A stretch of DNA of 64,000 nt from Ianthella basta (GCA_964019415.1 OZ025868.1:3354643-3418642), one strand, 5' to 3'; counted from the first letter of the stretch, positions 1-12,290 are shown. Notes: generated from the letters alone by a model not told the origin. Numbers and translations: made by a program.

Positions 1-53
1 TGTGTGTGTGTGTGTGTGTGCGTGCGTGCGTGCGTGTGTGTGTGTGGTGTGTG
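1..53. repeat. (TG)n/(CG) microsatellite in an SRPRA intron
   Basis: Alternating TG with a few CG steps, directly upstream of the first visible SRPRA exon. It belongs to the intron before that exon, as do most TG tracts in this window. Confidence 0.9.
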
Positions 54-106
54 CATGCATGCAAGCATGGACATGTGTATGTATGTTTCACTGTCTACCT
101 TCCCAG

Positions 107-2799
107 ATGTCTGTGGTTGGCTCAATGAAAGGAGAACTAGCTGGCCTAGACACATTCTCTAGTAACAGCACAAAGCAACCTTCCTCATCAGGAGGAGGGG
201 GCATGTTTGGCTTCTTCAAGGCACTCTCCGGAGGGAAGACCATCACCATGGAGACACTTCAGCCTATCCTTGAGAAGATGAAGGAACATCTGATTGGTGA
301 GTCCAGTCATGTGACCAAGTTACATACATAGCTGAAAACCTTCTTGGACTATTTACTTAAACACTCTGTAAATTGAAAAGTCTCCTTTACTGACACCTCT
401 GGGACAGTTGGGACAAGCCCAAGTGTCCTGATTAGAGAGGTGGTCTTATATTTCAGAGGTAGTTGTACGCATCTTTAAGTACATAGCTCGAGACAGTAGG
501 CACTGTCATTATTAGAGAGGTGTCATGATTCCAGGCTGTCCTTTACTAGGGCTTTTACTGTATAGTCATTCATCATGGCATCCATCAGTCCTGTACGCAG
601 GGGGGGGGGGGGGGGGAGGGGGGTTCGAGGGGTTTGAAAGAACTCCCCACTTGCCTAGGAGGTCTGTCTGAGAAGCAATTTCTATAACTTTTTAGCTATA
701 CAGAATCTGAGTTGTACTACGTACTATACAGTATATTCCTGCAATGGACAGTGCCACTCAAAACACTGTTAAGCTTGAAAAGACCAGCTTAGCTGCTAGT
801 GAGCACAAGCTGGACATTCTCCTTGCGGACACCAGAATTGTGCTACGTGTTAATCTATGTGATGAGTTCCACTTTGAGAGTAGAAGAGCCCCCCCAGTCT
901 CGTAACTGCGTACGGCCTGTCCATATATATGTACTTGTCACCCCATGGTACGTATGTACCCATTTCCTTTTCCTTGCTGTCCTTCCAGCTAAGAATGTAG
1001 CTGTGGACATCGCTGGTCAGCTGTGTGACTCTGTGGCTGCCAAACTCAATGGGAAGGTCATCGGAACATTCACTGGTAAGGTCATCTTCAGTTGTGTGAT
1101 AGTCTTACACAATAAGCATCGAGATTCGTGCTTGGGTTGCATGTAGTTGCATCGATCACTTCTGGACCTTCAAGGTATTGAGCATCAAAAAACTGATGTT
1201 TGCACTGCTTATTTTTAGTCCACAGTATGCATAGTATGTATAATGATGAGTTGGCTGTTGCATGACTCACACCATTGGTGCATATCACATGACTATCACA
1301 TGATTATCACATGACTGTCACATGACTTTCCCTGCAGGTGTGACCTCTCAGGTGAGGTCCAGCATGGAGGAGAGTCTGGTGAAGATCCTCACCCCGAAGA
1401 GGAGAGTGGACATCTTGAGGGACGTCATGCAGAGTAAAGAGGAGCAGAGGCCTTACGTCATCACCTTCTGTGGAGTCAATGGAGTGGGCAAGTCCACCAA
1501 CCTGGCCAAGGTGTGTGTGTGTGTGTGCGTGTAGGACAATGCTTCTGTTTGCTGCATTTTTCTGTGTTCACATACAGTATGTAATATGTCTGTGCTGTTT
1601 GGAAGATTCTGAGTGCTTGTCCCTTTCTCTGATCCTTTGTCTCCTAAGGTGTGCTTTTGGCTGTTGGAGAACAACTTTCGTGTGATGGTGGCTGCCTGTG
1701 ACACCTTCCGCTCTGGGGCTGTGGAGCAGTTGCGGACCCACGTGAAGCACCTCTCCTCCCTCCACCCTCCAAAGACTGCGGGAGGGCCACCACAGGTGGT
1801 TCTTGTTGAGCAAGGCTATGGGAAGGATGCAGCTGGGATTGCCATGTCAGCTATTCACTCGGGTATGCACACACACACACACACACACACACACAACATG
1901 TAAACAGAGGGGAAGATAATAGTACTTTGATACACACACACACTGTCTGTACATCTGTAACGCTGGTCCTGTTCCATCAATGAAATCCATCTCTGGTCAT
2001 GTGCACTGTAGCTCGTCAGCAGCGCATTGATGTGGTGTTGGTGGACACTGCTGGCAGAATGCAGGACAACGAGCCGCTCATGAGGGCACTGGCAAAGGTA
2101 CAGTGGCTAGTGCGAGTGTGTGGGCTAAGCACGTATACTCACATTAGTAGATAGTACGTATACTCACATTAGTAGAGATTGGAGCATTAGTGGGTGCGTG
2201 TGGCAAGGGGCCGGGTGTGGTGTGGTCAGAGTAGTGCAGTGAAACCTGTCTAAGCTGGTCACTGTGTAATGCAACCGCCTCTCTAAAATAGCCAGCCTCC
2301 CTGCCTCCAAATAGCTCTATAACATTGCAATCTACCTCTGTAAAGCAGCCCGTCTCCCTATTGAGTCGGTTACAACTGGCCTGCAGGTGGTTGTCTTAAA
2401 CAGGTCTCACTGTACCCCTTTTGTAATAATTCCTTGATAGAGGTTTGACGAGTATGCTCATGTGCAGTGTGTTCATAGTGAGGTTACAGTGCTGTGTGTC
2501 AATCACTGTCATCCTTGCAAACCCTCTACTCAAGTTTCCTCTTCCTCACCCACTAATGTTTCCCTCCAGCTTATCCGAGTCAATGTTCCTGACCTGGTCT
2601 TGTTTGTTGGAGAGGCCCTGGTGGGCAACGAGGCTGTGGACCAGCTTTCCAAGTTCAATCGGGCTCTAGCGGATCACTCTGATGCACAGGACCCTCGGCT
2701 CATTGATGGGATACTCCTCACTAAGTTTGACACCATTGATGATAAGGTGTGCGTGTGCGTGCGTGCGTGTTTGTGTGTGTGCGTGTGCGCGTGCGCGTG

Positions 2800-2852
<53 letters not shown>

Positions 2853-2860
2853 GCGCGCGC

Positions 2861-2918
<58 letters not shown>

Positions 2919-3114
2919 ATTTGTCTGTAAATGTGATTGTTGCACATGTTTGTACTACGTACGTATGTGTGTGAACCCATACATACAGGTGGGGGCTGCC
3001 ATATCAATGACGTATGTCACAGGCCAGCCCATAGTGTTTGTGGGCACTGGACAGACCTACAGTGACCTCAAGAGCCTCAACGTGCAGTCAGTGGTACAGG
3101 CACTGCTCAACTGA
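107..3114 (+). CDS. SRPRA: Signal recognition particle receptor subunit alpha, C-terminal portion (7 exons)
   Basis: SRPRA is the ER-membrane GTPase that receives SRP-ribosome complexes and hands them to the translocon; it pairs with SRP54 through the NG domain. Seven exons are read: 107-296, 989-1075, 1338-1510, 1649-1862, 2012-2097, 2570-2746 and 2989-3114, all with AG acceptors and GT donors and matching phases, ending in TGA. The G1 loop GVNGVGKST is in exon 3, [14 protein letters not shown] in exon 4, the G3 DTAGRMQDN in exon 5, and G4 TKFDTIDDK in exon 6. The closing loop GTGQTYSDL is in exon 7. Order and spacing match animal SRPRA. The N-terminal SRX part lies left of the window. An AATAAA at about 3594 could serve as polyadenylation signal. 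This is the only copy in the window with all these motifs in frame, so it is the likely functional one. CC1 lies tail to tail with it. Confidence 0.96.
297..988. other. SRPRA intron 1 with poly-G run and inverted-repeat debris
   Basis: Non-coding intron. It holds a run of about 16 G at 600-616. At about 390-540 are two related stretches built on 'attagagaggtg', which resemble degenerate miniature DNA transposons. No exon seen. Confidence 0.6.
2237..2414. mobile_element. MITE-like repeat in SRPRA intron 5
   Basis: About 178 bp bounded by an imperfect terminal inverted repeat: cagtgaaacctgtctaag at the left and its near complement before 'ctcactgta' at the right. Relatives occur at 15897, 33274, 34651 (left part), 55818 and 59367. 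The three intronic copies sit at the same place in intron 5 of SRPRA copies A, C and D, so the insertion predates those duplications. No coding capacity. Confidence 0.75.
2747..2922. repeat. (TG)n with CG steps, SRPRA intron 6
   Basis: About 175 bp of alternating purine-pyrimidine beginning exactly at the exon 6 donor (the GT of the tract is the splice donor), with several CGCG stretches. The same tract position recurs in copies C and D and before the isolated last-exon copies. Confidence 0.95.
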
Positions 3115-4763
3115 GAGGACAGAGCGATCCACAGTGCGAGGTTATAGCCGTATAGCCTAGTAGTGAACACTGGTAGTTGTAGCTTGCAGACCACTTAATT
3201 ATATGTATACATACAACTGTGATACTGCATTAAGATTATACTCAAGCTCTGTACAATATAAGGAGGCTGTGTCTGCTGCATTTAATTTGAAAGTACTGTA
3301 TGAGTTAGCACCGAAATGCATTATTAGAAAGTACATCGATCTGTTTGTGTGAGCAGATGTGTATCTACTGTATGTGCAATTATGTGAATAGTCTTGTGTA
3401 TCCAAGACTGTTTTGTTCTGTATCAAAATGACTGTCTTGCTTATGCAAGACTAGTGTATGTATGTCAGTAGTGGAGTGCTCCCATTTTGCCAAGTTAGCT
3501 AGTGTGGTGTACGTTGCATTGGTAGGGAATGGGTAGGGGGTAGAGTGCAGGTGTTTCAATTGAGCAACCATCGATTGATGCATGCATAAGATAAATAAAC
3601 ATCTCTGCGTTAATGCAGTTGATCGAGTCACCACTATCCTGAGACCTCCTATACACATACGTAATGCATACAGTCACACAAGACATGCATGTACAGTGTA
3701 TGCAATATTATGAAAACAATATTATGTGTACAATGTCATATGAAATTTTGAAACAGCTGTATGACTCAGCAAGCCAGCATACGTACATTATGACTCTGCC
3801 ATGCATATAATAGTCCTGAGAGGAGAATCCCTCACCTATGTTATACAACAATTGCATGTAGTTATGAAGACTCACCACAGCTGCAAGCTATTACACTGAG
3901 TCTTGCATGCATGCACCTCCCCTTGTACTGCTGACAGTACAGGTACAGTATGCTCCACCCAGTACATGTTTAAACAAGTGGACCATGAGCTATGTGTACG
4001 TATATAGCGCAACAGGGCACACCTCCATGGACACAGCGGTATTATGCCACCAGTATACATACTTGACACACTTAAGCTTCCATGTCAGTCCCTTGTGTTG
4101 AGCTTTGACATAATTATGTATAAACATTACATATACATTACATATGCGGCCTCCTTTGGGTGTGCAAATATATATTATATGCTGCAGCACAGTTAAGACA
4201 TGGACCAAAGCAACGTCTAACCTCGAGCTCTTGTGGAGTGTGTTAATTCTTAGCCAGATCATGATGAATGTCACAGCCTGTCGTCATCCTGATTCCTATA
4301 TGAAATCATGATCAGCTACGCCTGAATACCCCACCATCTCTTACCCCCAGCTGTTTAGTAACAACAGATATGGTCTTGATTGTTGGAGAGGCCCTGGAGT
4401 GCATGCAGTCAGGTGATAGACCAGCTCACCAAATCTATAGCTACATGCGTAAGTATAGCTGCGTAAGCACACTTGCAAGCTGCACATTCCATCATCTTTA
4501 TATATGATTTGTACTATTCTAGCTATAGTATGCATGCGTGCAGGCTGACAATGCCCCTTTCTGTGAACGGCAAGTCTGCATTCCTATAGCTGGCTAAGCC
4601 AATAAACTGTCACACTTGCTTTAATAATTAGCAGAGAATCAAAACACAATGCGTAGTTACTGTTGGAAACAGCTAGTCTAAGAGAGCAGGTCAATACACA
4701 TGCACAAGCATGCACAATTTAAACATTGGCCTGATAATAACCTTGTGACTGGTCTCCATGCAT
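3115..4763. other. SRPRA 3' flank, convergent intergenic region
   Basis: No coding region seen. Nearly identical to 16692-18305, and more distantly like 33883-34330 and 46110-47100. It separates the SRPRA stop from the stop of the convergent CC1 gene. An old SRPRA exon-6 relic lies inside at 4364-4437. Confidence 0.7.
4364..4437 (+). pseudogene. Old relic of SRPRA exon 6
   Basis: The stretch around 'ttgttggagaggccctgg' followed by 'gaccagctcaccaaatc' matches exon 6 of SRPRA (the segment encoding [18 protein letters not shown]) with small indels and no open frame. The paralogous copy is at 17906-17979. It is more diverged than the other SRPRA copies, so it marks an older round of duplication in the flank. 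Confidence 0.6.
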
Positions 4764-6254
4764 TCAGAATAGCCTGCATCTGGCATCTCGATGCTGCTGC
4801 TCTTGAAAGGCTTGCTGCTGTTGGCGCGGCTGCTCTTGAAAGGTCTGCTGCTGTCGGAGCTGCAGCTCTTGAAAGGTCTGCTGTTGTCGGAGCTGCAGCT
4901 CTTGAAAGGTCTGCTGCTGTTGGTGCTGCTGCTCTTGAAAGGTCTGCTGCTGTTGGCGCTGTTGCTCTTGAAAGGTCTGCTGCTGTTGGTGCTGTTGTTC
5001 CTGAAAGGCCTGCTGCTGTTGGTGCTGCTGCTTCTGAGTAGCCTGCAGCTGCTCTTGAAAGGCCTGTTGCTGTTGGTGCTGCTGCTTCTGAGTAGCCTGC
5101 AGCTGCTCTTGAAAGGCCTGCTGCTGTTGGTGCTGCTGCTTCTGAGCAGCCTGCAGCTGCTCTTGAAAGGCCTGCTGCTCTTGGCGCTGCTGCTCCTGAA
5201 AGGCCTGCTGCTGTTCAACCAAAGACTGCTGCTTTTCCTCCATACGCTGTGCTTTGTCTTCAACATCCTCCACCCTTTCATTCACTTCGACAAGCTGTTT
5301 CTTTGCCTTTGTCATTTCACTCGAAAGAGTTTCAGTTGTCTCAGCTTGTCTCTTCAGCTTCCTAACCTCACCGTCAAGTATGACAGTCTTTGTCTTCATA
5401 TTTTCAACATCACTACGAACATCGCTCACAAAACAATAATTACTGTTAACATGTGTTTTCATCTCCTCCACATCACCTTCATTTTTGTTGACACGATCAT
5501 TGACCTGGTCTATGTCTTCGGTAGTAGCCAATTCCCTTTTAGCACATTTCCCTGCATTACTGAAACTGTATTGTGCACACGGAGAAGGGCGAACATCACT
5601 TGCTTAAATTTCGGAGTGCACGCGTGTGTATGAAAGAAACAACTGTCTGCTGCATGTGTTGGACCAGTACCATTTCTAATTTAATATGAAGCACTAAATG
5701 GCAAAACCCTTGGCGTGTTTGCAAACAAACATTGCTGGCTAAATTAACATTCTGAAATGGACGCCATTTTCCGTCGAGGTGTGGATCCTCTTGAACTACA
5801 GAGAAGTGCTTCTCAACTCTACGCAAACTACATACAGCATTCTACCATGTGGTACGCATTGCAAATCGAATCTGGCGATCTACCATCAGACGCCACACCA
5901 AGGGCTAGCACTGCCAGAGTAGAACGCTGGACTCGACACCTCTCGATTAAATCCCGCCATTGAGCGCGATTTAGTCATTCTTGGAAAGAGTATAAGCCGC
6001 ATATTGACCTTTTCGCTGTTTCCATGCCATATCTCTAGTCTCGTCCCAGAACCATCTCCTCTGTTCTGCCATTTTGGAGGACGCTCCTCCCTAAAATGGT
6101 GGAACCGCGGAGATAGGGCTGGGTACGAGACTACCATATCTCTCGAACGCAGTCCTTTTGAGACAATCGCCTTTTTAACTACCCACTTTATTGTTCTGAT
6201 TCCACTGGTATCGCTCATAAGGCGCCTTGTAGCCTGCAATGCCAGATTAGGTGC

Positions 6255-6305
<51 letters not shown>

Positions 6306-7740
6306 GTACCGTAACCCCTCGCTGTGCTATGCGCCGCCGAGGGTTAATGAAGGCATAATGACACAGTAACTATATATTAGTCTCGCGAGCCAGCCCATTA
6401 GCTAGTTGTGGCAGAGGAATGTAGATTTATTGCGTAGCTAATGTGTGTTTATTCAGTATTACATTTATGAGAATAAAATTAATACAATTCTTTTTAAATT
6501 GTGGGCACACATGCGCACTGCCTCTATGACAAAATAAGAATAAGAAAGGAGTAACTGTAGCATAAATTGGAAGTATGGGTAAAGGAATAAAGTAAGAGTA
6601 ATGTGTAATGCATGCATAGTTGTGGTCAAACTCTTGTGCAACATTTCTGTAGTCTATGCGGGTCGTGACCTCGTCACCTAAGGAATGAGGCCTCACAATA
6701 AATTGCTTTGGCATTGCGTGCGGGAGTGGGTAGTGGAAAAGAGAACGACGCTTCATAGGGAGCCCCAGCATACAACATATTCTGCTCTTGCTGTGTGACA
6801 TTGTTGGGCGTTACCGCCGTACTGTGATGGAAGAAGATAGCTACAGTATTACGGAGTGTCAGCTTAATGAAGCAAGACCACAAATTGTCAGATGTCATGT
6901 TACGCGACGCCTGACTAGGCCTCAAAGTGGATACATTTGTTGGTCTTGCTTCAGGGAGCTTGAGAAGCTGCAAAAATGGCAGGAACAAGTCTCTGCCTTC
7001 CGACAATACTCAAGAGAATCCGCTACTTCTAATCCAGGTCCACAGACAGGACCAAATGACACGCTGCCGATATTGTCTCAGGCGTGGGGCCGTATAAGGT
7101 TCTACATCGGCCGCGCGAGCGGCAAATGTCAGAACTGCCGACAGACAGACAGACAGACAGACAGAGTGAACCAATCACTTAACTCCCTGCGCTATTGCGC
7201 GTGGGGTAACTATAGGGGCTAGGCTAGTAGCGGCTAGACTAGGTTTGTTTATCGTTCACACGACGCTGGTATATATAGCAAAACTGAATCAGTGGCAGTG
7301 TACGTAGCCGCGTAGGATAGGAGGATTCCGAACTTGGCGGGGTTTCCGAACACACGGTGCCGCGTTCGCCTTCACGTATATAGTAGAACACCTTCCTTTT
7401 CTGTACTGGCAGTTTTCGCAGGAGTCAATGCGATGTCTGAAGTAGTGAGAAGCTATTCCTTCGAATACAAGCGGAAGGCGACGCCAACTAGTTAGTCGCC
7501 GTGCGAACGGGAACGATATCTAACATTATACTATTATACATGGTCCGTTGTGCACATTGCAGTATCTACTAACAAGAACTAGCTACAAGCATTCGAACAG
7601 TATCATACTGGGTTGGCCAGAGGCTGTACAAAGGACAGCTCGAATCCAAGAAGCTAAAAGTCCTCTACACCCGTAGCTATATCCGTACAAATTACACAAT
7701 GTGCGAAGAGAACTCACAGATTCTTAGCTATAGACGTCAT
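4764..7740 (-). CDS. CC1: glutamine-rich coiled-coil protein, 2 exons, 274 aa
   Basis: Unrecognised family. Exon 1 (7740-7718) encodes MTSIAKN plus two bases and ends at a GTGAG donor. Exon 2 (5565-4764) begins after a TACAG acceptor; the phase-2 junction gives LFSNAGK. The same architecture is conserved in CC2, CC3 and CC4, which supports the start. Residues ~20-110 are heptad-like and charged (coiled coil). From ~115 onward come repeats of about 10 residues of the type QQQAFQEQQHQ, interleaved with QLQATQKQQ units; the C-terminus is short (DARCRLF). No signal peptide or membrane segment. It is convergent with SRPRA. The 2.15-kb intron carries an opposite-strand ORF (6827-7222). Self-associating cytoplasmic or nuclear protein is only an inference. 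Confidence 0.72.
5757..5963 (+). CDS. Small hypothetical ORF (68 aa) in the CC1 intron
   Basis: ATG-initiated frame from 5757 to the stop at 5963, with composition that looks protein-like, but no family recognised. In the paralogous locus (19194 on) one base is missing near the start and only a shorter frame from 19214 stays open. That argues against it being a conserved gene. Probably fortuitous or a transposon scrap. Confidence 0.2.
   Translation: MDAIFRRGVDPLELQRSASQLYANYIQHSTMWYALQIESGDLPSDATPRASTARVERWTRHLSIKSRH
6030..6145. repeat. Nested palindrome (foldback) of about 115 bp
   Basis: Outer arms around 'agtctcgtcccag' and 'ctgggtacgagact' and inner arms 'ccattttggagga' and 'tcctccctaaaatgg' pair imperfectly, so the segment can fold into one long hairpin. 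The paralog at about 19466-19575 has the same structure. It looks like a foldback-type miniature element. Confidence 0.65.
6306..7211. other. Segment bracketed by two similar GC-rich hairpins
   Basis: Hairpins at about 6309-6342 ('aacccctcg...cgagggtt') and 7171-7203 (clearer in the paralog at 20592-20625: 'cccctgcgc tatc gcgcgtgggg'). They enclose the Cys-containing ORF. A like hairpin ('taccccttgcg caat cgcacggggta') lies near 44890. This may be a non-autonomous transposon or a captured gene fragment; no target duplication was found. Confidence 0.4.
6827..7222 (+). CDS. Hypothetical protein with CxxC motif, 131 aa
   Basis: The ATG at 6827 opens a frame with GYICWSCFRELEKLQKWQ, a CxxC followed by an amphipathic helix, and a second Cys pair (GKCQNC) near residue 103. 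The end runs through a (CAGA)n tract, so the C-terminus depends on repeat length: the paralog at 20234-20584 stops at 116 aa. The two copies differ by mostly conservative changes and both stay open, which mildly supports coding. The Cys pairs could bind zinc, as in N-terminal fingers of some transposon proteins, but I do not recognise the family. It lies within the CC1 intron on the other strand. Confidence 0.4.
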   Translation: MEEDSYSITECQLNEARPQIVRCHVTRRLTRPQSGYICWSCFRELEKLQKWQEQVSAFRQYSRESATSNPGPQTGPNDTLPILSQAWGRIRFYIGRASGKCQNCRQTDRQTDRVNQSLNSLRYCAWGNYRG

Positions 7741-7907
7741 GTCAGCGGAATTGATAAAAACCGCCGAGTACCGCCCGAATAGACTGCTGCACTATAACTC
7801 TGTTCACTTCGATCCACTAGCTCTCTGTTGGTAGCGTGTCCAAACAATATTCATGACCCGATAAACGGAAGTAATGTAGGACCTACCGTGCGGCCACCAT
7901 CGACGTA

Positions 7908-9760
7908 TCAGACAGCACGGTAGTGCTGTCTATGTAGGGATGGTGGTGGTAGTTTGTATGCTGTAATACAAACGGAAAGTATCCCTACTCCCGAACAGTA
8001 GTAAGGACCGCCACAAGGAACTGCCTACGAGGAGGTGTGGCTGTAGAGTATACAGAGCTAACCTTACTTCCACTCACAAGCCCGCCGTCGTGTAGAAAGC
8101 GTCGACGCTTTTTTCGTGTTTCGTCTTCTTCTTCTTCTTCGTCAGCTGTAACTCCCGAACCATATGGAGTAGAATAAATTGCCCGCAGTTCTATGCCGCT
8201 TTCGACCTGTAAGTGCCTTTTGTAGGTTTGACGACTCCGCGTGCAAGTTCACAAATGGATGTTTCCAGGCCTTGAGGAGCCGTACCTGGGAGAAAGACGC
8301 CATTTTACCCTGACGCGCTACACGTTTCTGACACCGTCTTCCGCCTATTCCTCATACAATCACCATCCAATAGCTCCACATCGCGGTTAAACGACTGTGC
8401 CAGGGTACATACTGGATATGCTTCGCCCAACATTCGACCCACCACAGACTACCCTAGGTTGCCCACCCAGCCACATCCCACAATGCTACACACCCTGCCA
8501 TGCATTTGGAGCACATTCCTTTGTTGCCACTGTTGTTTGAAAGCCTTTCTAGTAGATCAGCCGTTGCCCATGTGCAATTTGCATTCCATAAAACTCAAGA
8601 AACAAGGGTGTGTAAAAATGTTTCCTCCAAAAACAAGGGCAAATGTAGGGATGGTGCAGTGTGCCTCTGAAGGGCATGGCAAACCAACTGGCGGAAAAAC
8701 CGTAGGAACAAGGAGGAGGGCCGGTCCATGCAAAGAGGGGGGCCAGCCTGTCCACACAAAACCCATGCAGGTCATTAACATTCGCTGACTTTGAATACAT
8801 TTGCACCATCCCTACATCTGGCAACATTTTGCTGCGCTTGCGGTCTTGCTACCATCCCTTATTTCTCCACCTGCATATTGTTATGCAATTGTGAGTGTGC
8901 AGTAACAAGCTAAAGAGCTGCTACATGCAGGCCATTAAGATTGCATGCCTATTCCAGCTGTGCATCTTCCCATGTACACATCACCAAACTGTATGCATAC
9001 ACCCATGTACATGACTAAAGCGCCGATGAGGATACAGCTATATATATAGCAATTGCAGAATCTGGTGTACACTGTGGTGCATGCATAGGTATTAGTGTGT
9101 TCTGATATACTGTAAGACACTAGCTACCTGGATATATGTACGTGTATGGAGGTTGAACTTCGTAAACATTGGTAGTGAAGTGTACAATGTTTGTGCTGGC
9201 CTAGAGCTAAACAGTGTGGGCATGAAAGTGGGTGTGGTGGTTTGCAGGCAGCAATGTAGTGAACATGGTAAGTATCGCCACTGCATTTGAGCTTAGTGCT
9301 TTGCCGCAGGGTTTCATGGCAGAGCGAGATAGCTACATAAGAGATGAATTAACCCAAAGAATATGGAGCCTGCAACTGATACTTACATGGAAACACATAA
9401 CGAACTGGAAGAGTAGGAGGTTCTAGATTCTAGAGCACAGCAAAGTAGATTGGGTAGTAGGCAATTTGCAGGGATAAACCTTGTGGAAAGGAAAGATAGA
9501 GCACAGCAAAGCAGAGAGATGGGTGAATTGTAAGACTGTACCTGTAGGTGCAAAAGGGAAGCTGAATAGCTGGAATGGTTGTGTGGTAGTAGCTACTAGG
9601 AGGCGCGGCAAAATGTTGCCAGATGTAGGGATGGTGCAAATGTATTCAAAGTCAGCGAATGTTAATGACCTGCATGGGTTTTGTGTGGACAGGCTGGCCC
9701 CCCTCTTTGCATGGACCAGCCCTCCTCCTTGTTCCTACGATTTTTCCGCCAGTTGGTTAT
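7908..9760. mobile_element. Inserted element (~1.85 kb), absent from the paralogous locus
   Basis: Copy A reads 'catcgacgtat' up to 7907 and resumes at 'aatctaaatcg' near 9766; the paralog reads straight through at about 21275-21295, so this block was inserted (or lost there). It starts with the palindrome cagacagcacggtagtgctgtc. It is related, in inverse orientation, to the interior of the 40996-43966 element. It contains no substantial ORF. Its right half is an inverted-repeat unit (arms 8597-8832 and 9609-9756). Confidence 0.7.
8597..9756. repeat. Long inverted-repeat unit with ~150-230 bp arms
   Basis: 8597-8832 is repeated in reverse complement at 9609-9756 (right arm truncated). Each arm itself contains tgtagggatggtgca and its complement, a nested inverted repeat. 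The same unit with complete arms lies at 41474-42690. The interior (8835-9600) has no coding region. Confidence 0.75.
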
Positions 9761-9825
9761 ATGTATAATCTAAATCGTTCGACCAAAAGCGAATTCTCAA
9801 CCGTTGCGTTCGAATTGGGTATCGG

Positions 9826-10290
9826 AATATGGATCAGTGGCTGTTGGCAGTGACCAGTGACCCGGCTGCTGAAAGGTCGGCTAAAGATCTGGAGGTTGTC
9901 GGTGCTGGTCTGGTTCACTGCCATTTTCCTCTTCCTCCCCTTCTTTCCTTACCGTGTGTAGTTCTGAACGTTGTCCTTCATTCGTATCACCGTGGTACAT
10001 AGCTAGACCATCTTCATTAGCATTTCCGAATGTCACTGATTAGTCAGTGCCCGGTGTGGGAGTTCAAAGGAGGCTCTGGATAGAGCACGCCCACATTGGT
10101 TAATAAGGATGGAATGGATCAGTGGCTGTTGGTGGTGGCCTGTGACCCAGCTGCTAAAGGGTCGGCTAAAGTTATGGAGGTTGCCGGTGCTGGTCTGGTT
10201 CACTGCCATTTTCCCGTTCCCCCCTTCTTTCCTTACCATGTGTAGTTCTGAACGTTGTCTTTCATTCGTGTCACCATGATAATAGACCAT
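9826..10290. repeat. Two tandem units of about 285 bp
   Basis: The block beginning 'ggatcagtggctgttgg' occurs at 9831 and 10116, with the same downstream text about gtgtagttctgaacgttgtc. Both units recur in the paralog at 21349 and 21635. Non-coding. Confidence 0.75.
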
Positions 10291-10385
10291 CTTAATTTTT
10301 AGTTACAGTTTGCACACTGAGAAACGTACAGTATGCACCCACATGTGCACATACACACACTCACCCACTCCCACACCCACCCACC

Positions 10386-10417
<32 letters not shown>

Positions 10418-11229
10418 TTCATGCATCTGTGTATACACAACCTTCACTGACACACTGTGATACAGCACAGCACAGACTACCAACGTCCCCGAGTGCTCCC
10501 CCCTCAGCACATCCATCAGCTGAACAGAAAGCAGACCCATATATAGTCTCCTCCAAAAGGGCAGGAATGTGTGCATGGGGGTGTTCATAACACTGAAGTG
10601 TGCATCTCTTTGGCATTCATGCAATTGCAATGCTACCGACCTATGGCAAAATGTGGAATTTCAGAATTCCGAAATTCCGGAATCGCAATGGGTGTAGACT
10701 GGATGCGGTGTATAACTGGTATAACTGGTAACAGGTTTGAAAGCGGGGCTAAAGGAAGTGTCTTGTGGCCAGCAGCTTGTTACCATGCTTGTTAACTATG
10801 TATAATAAGCTGACTCAGCAAGCCAAGGAATGATGACTCTGCACTGTGGAGTCTAGAGCCTGGTAACTACATTTGTAGTTTTGAAAACACACCATTCGAG
10901 CAGGTGCTGTCTCTATAATAAAGTTACACTGGATTCAACAGGCACCTCCCATTGTAGTCTACAGCTAACACAGCAGGTGCGATATTCCCCACTCAGTACA
11001 TGTTATACAAGCTGAGCTATAGGACAACAGGGCACACCTACATGGAACCTGTATCCATATGCTGCCACTGCTTCATGCCACGTAGAGAATGAGTGAGCTA
11101 AGCACTCTAGCTAGCGAGCTGGCGTAAGCAAATGCCACGTGCATGTGTGAATGCGCAAATGGGGGGGGGGGGGGGGGGGGGGATACATCATCTGACACAG
11201 GTGCATGTATGTTGCAAGATTGAGAATGC

Positions 11230-11260
11230 ACACACATGCACACACACACACACAGACATG

Positions 11261-11300
<40 letters not shown>

Positions 11301-11310
11301 CACACACATG

Positions 11311-11368
<58 letters not shown>
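11230..11368. repeat. (CA)n microsatellite
   Basis: About 140 bp of CA with a few ATGCACGC interruptions, preceded at 11161-11182 by 22 consecutive G. Confidence 0.95.
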
Positions 11369-11369
<1 letters not shown>

Positions 11370-12172
11370 TCATGCATCTGTGTATACACAACCTTCACTG
11401 ACTGCACACTGTGATACAGCACAGCACAGACTACCAACGTCCCCGAGTGCTCCCCCCTCAGCACATCCACCAGCTGAACAGAAAGCAGACCCATATATAG
11501 TCTCCTCCAGAAGGGCAGGACTGTGTGCATGGGGGTGTTCATAACACTGAAGTGTGCATCTCTTTGGCATTCATGCAATTGCAATGCTACCGACCTATGG
11601 CAAAATGTGGAATTTCAGAATTCCGAAATTCCGGAATCGCAATGGGTGTAGACTGGATGCGGTGTATAATGAACTGGTAACAGGTTTGAAAGCGGGGCTA
11701 AAGGAAGTGTCTTGTGGCCAGCAGCTTGTTACCATGCTTGTTAACTATGTATAATAAGCTGACTCAGCAAGCCAACGCATGATGACTCTGCACTGTGGAG
11801 TCTAGAGCCTGGTAACTACATTTGTAGTTTTGAAAACACACCATTCGAGCAGGTGCTGTCTCTATAATAAAGTTACACTGGATTCAACAGGCACCTCCCA
11901 TTGTAGTCTACAGCTAACACAGCAGGTGCAATATTCCCCACCCAGTACAGGTTATACAAGCTGAGCTATAGGACAACAGGGCACCCCTGCATGGAGCATG
12001 TATCCATATGCTGCCACTGCTTCATGCCACGTAGAGAATGAGTGAGCTAAGCACTCTAGCTAGCTAGCTGGCATATAGGCAAATGCCACATGCATGTGTG
12101 AATGCGCAAGAGGGGTGGAATACATCATCTGACACAGGTGCATGCATGTAGCAAGATTGAGCATGCACACAC

Positions 12173-12207
12173 ATGCATACACACATGCACACACACACAG
12201 AGACATG

Positions 12208-12290
<83 letters not shown>
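12173..12290. repeat. (CA)n microsatellite
   Basis: About 80 bp of pure CA preceded by imperfect 'cacacatgcatacacacatg'; the same boundary sequence starts the tracts at 14060, 31590 and 63650. Confidence 0.95.

Noticed and set aside
2462-2974. Long open frames made of Cys-Val or His-Thr repeats (here and at about 40 other places)
   Set aside because: They are translations of (TG)n/(CA)n tracts, open in several frames and on both strands; not genes.
4791-5633. Leucine-rich open frame on the + strand opposite CC1 (and like frames opposite CC2-CC4)
   Set aside because: They are shadows of the Q-rich or Val/Glu repeats on the - strand, lack splice logic and are not conserved as proteins between copies.
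6674-7006. - strand frame opposite the CxxC ORF
   Set aside because: Runs across the ORF with the better motif content; no recognisable domain.
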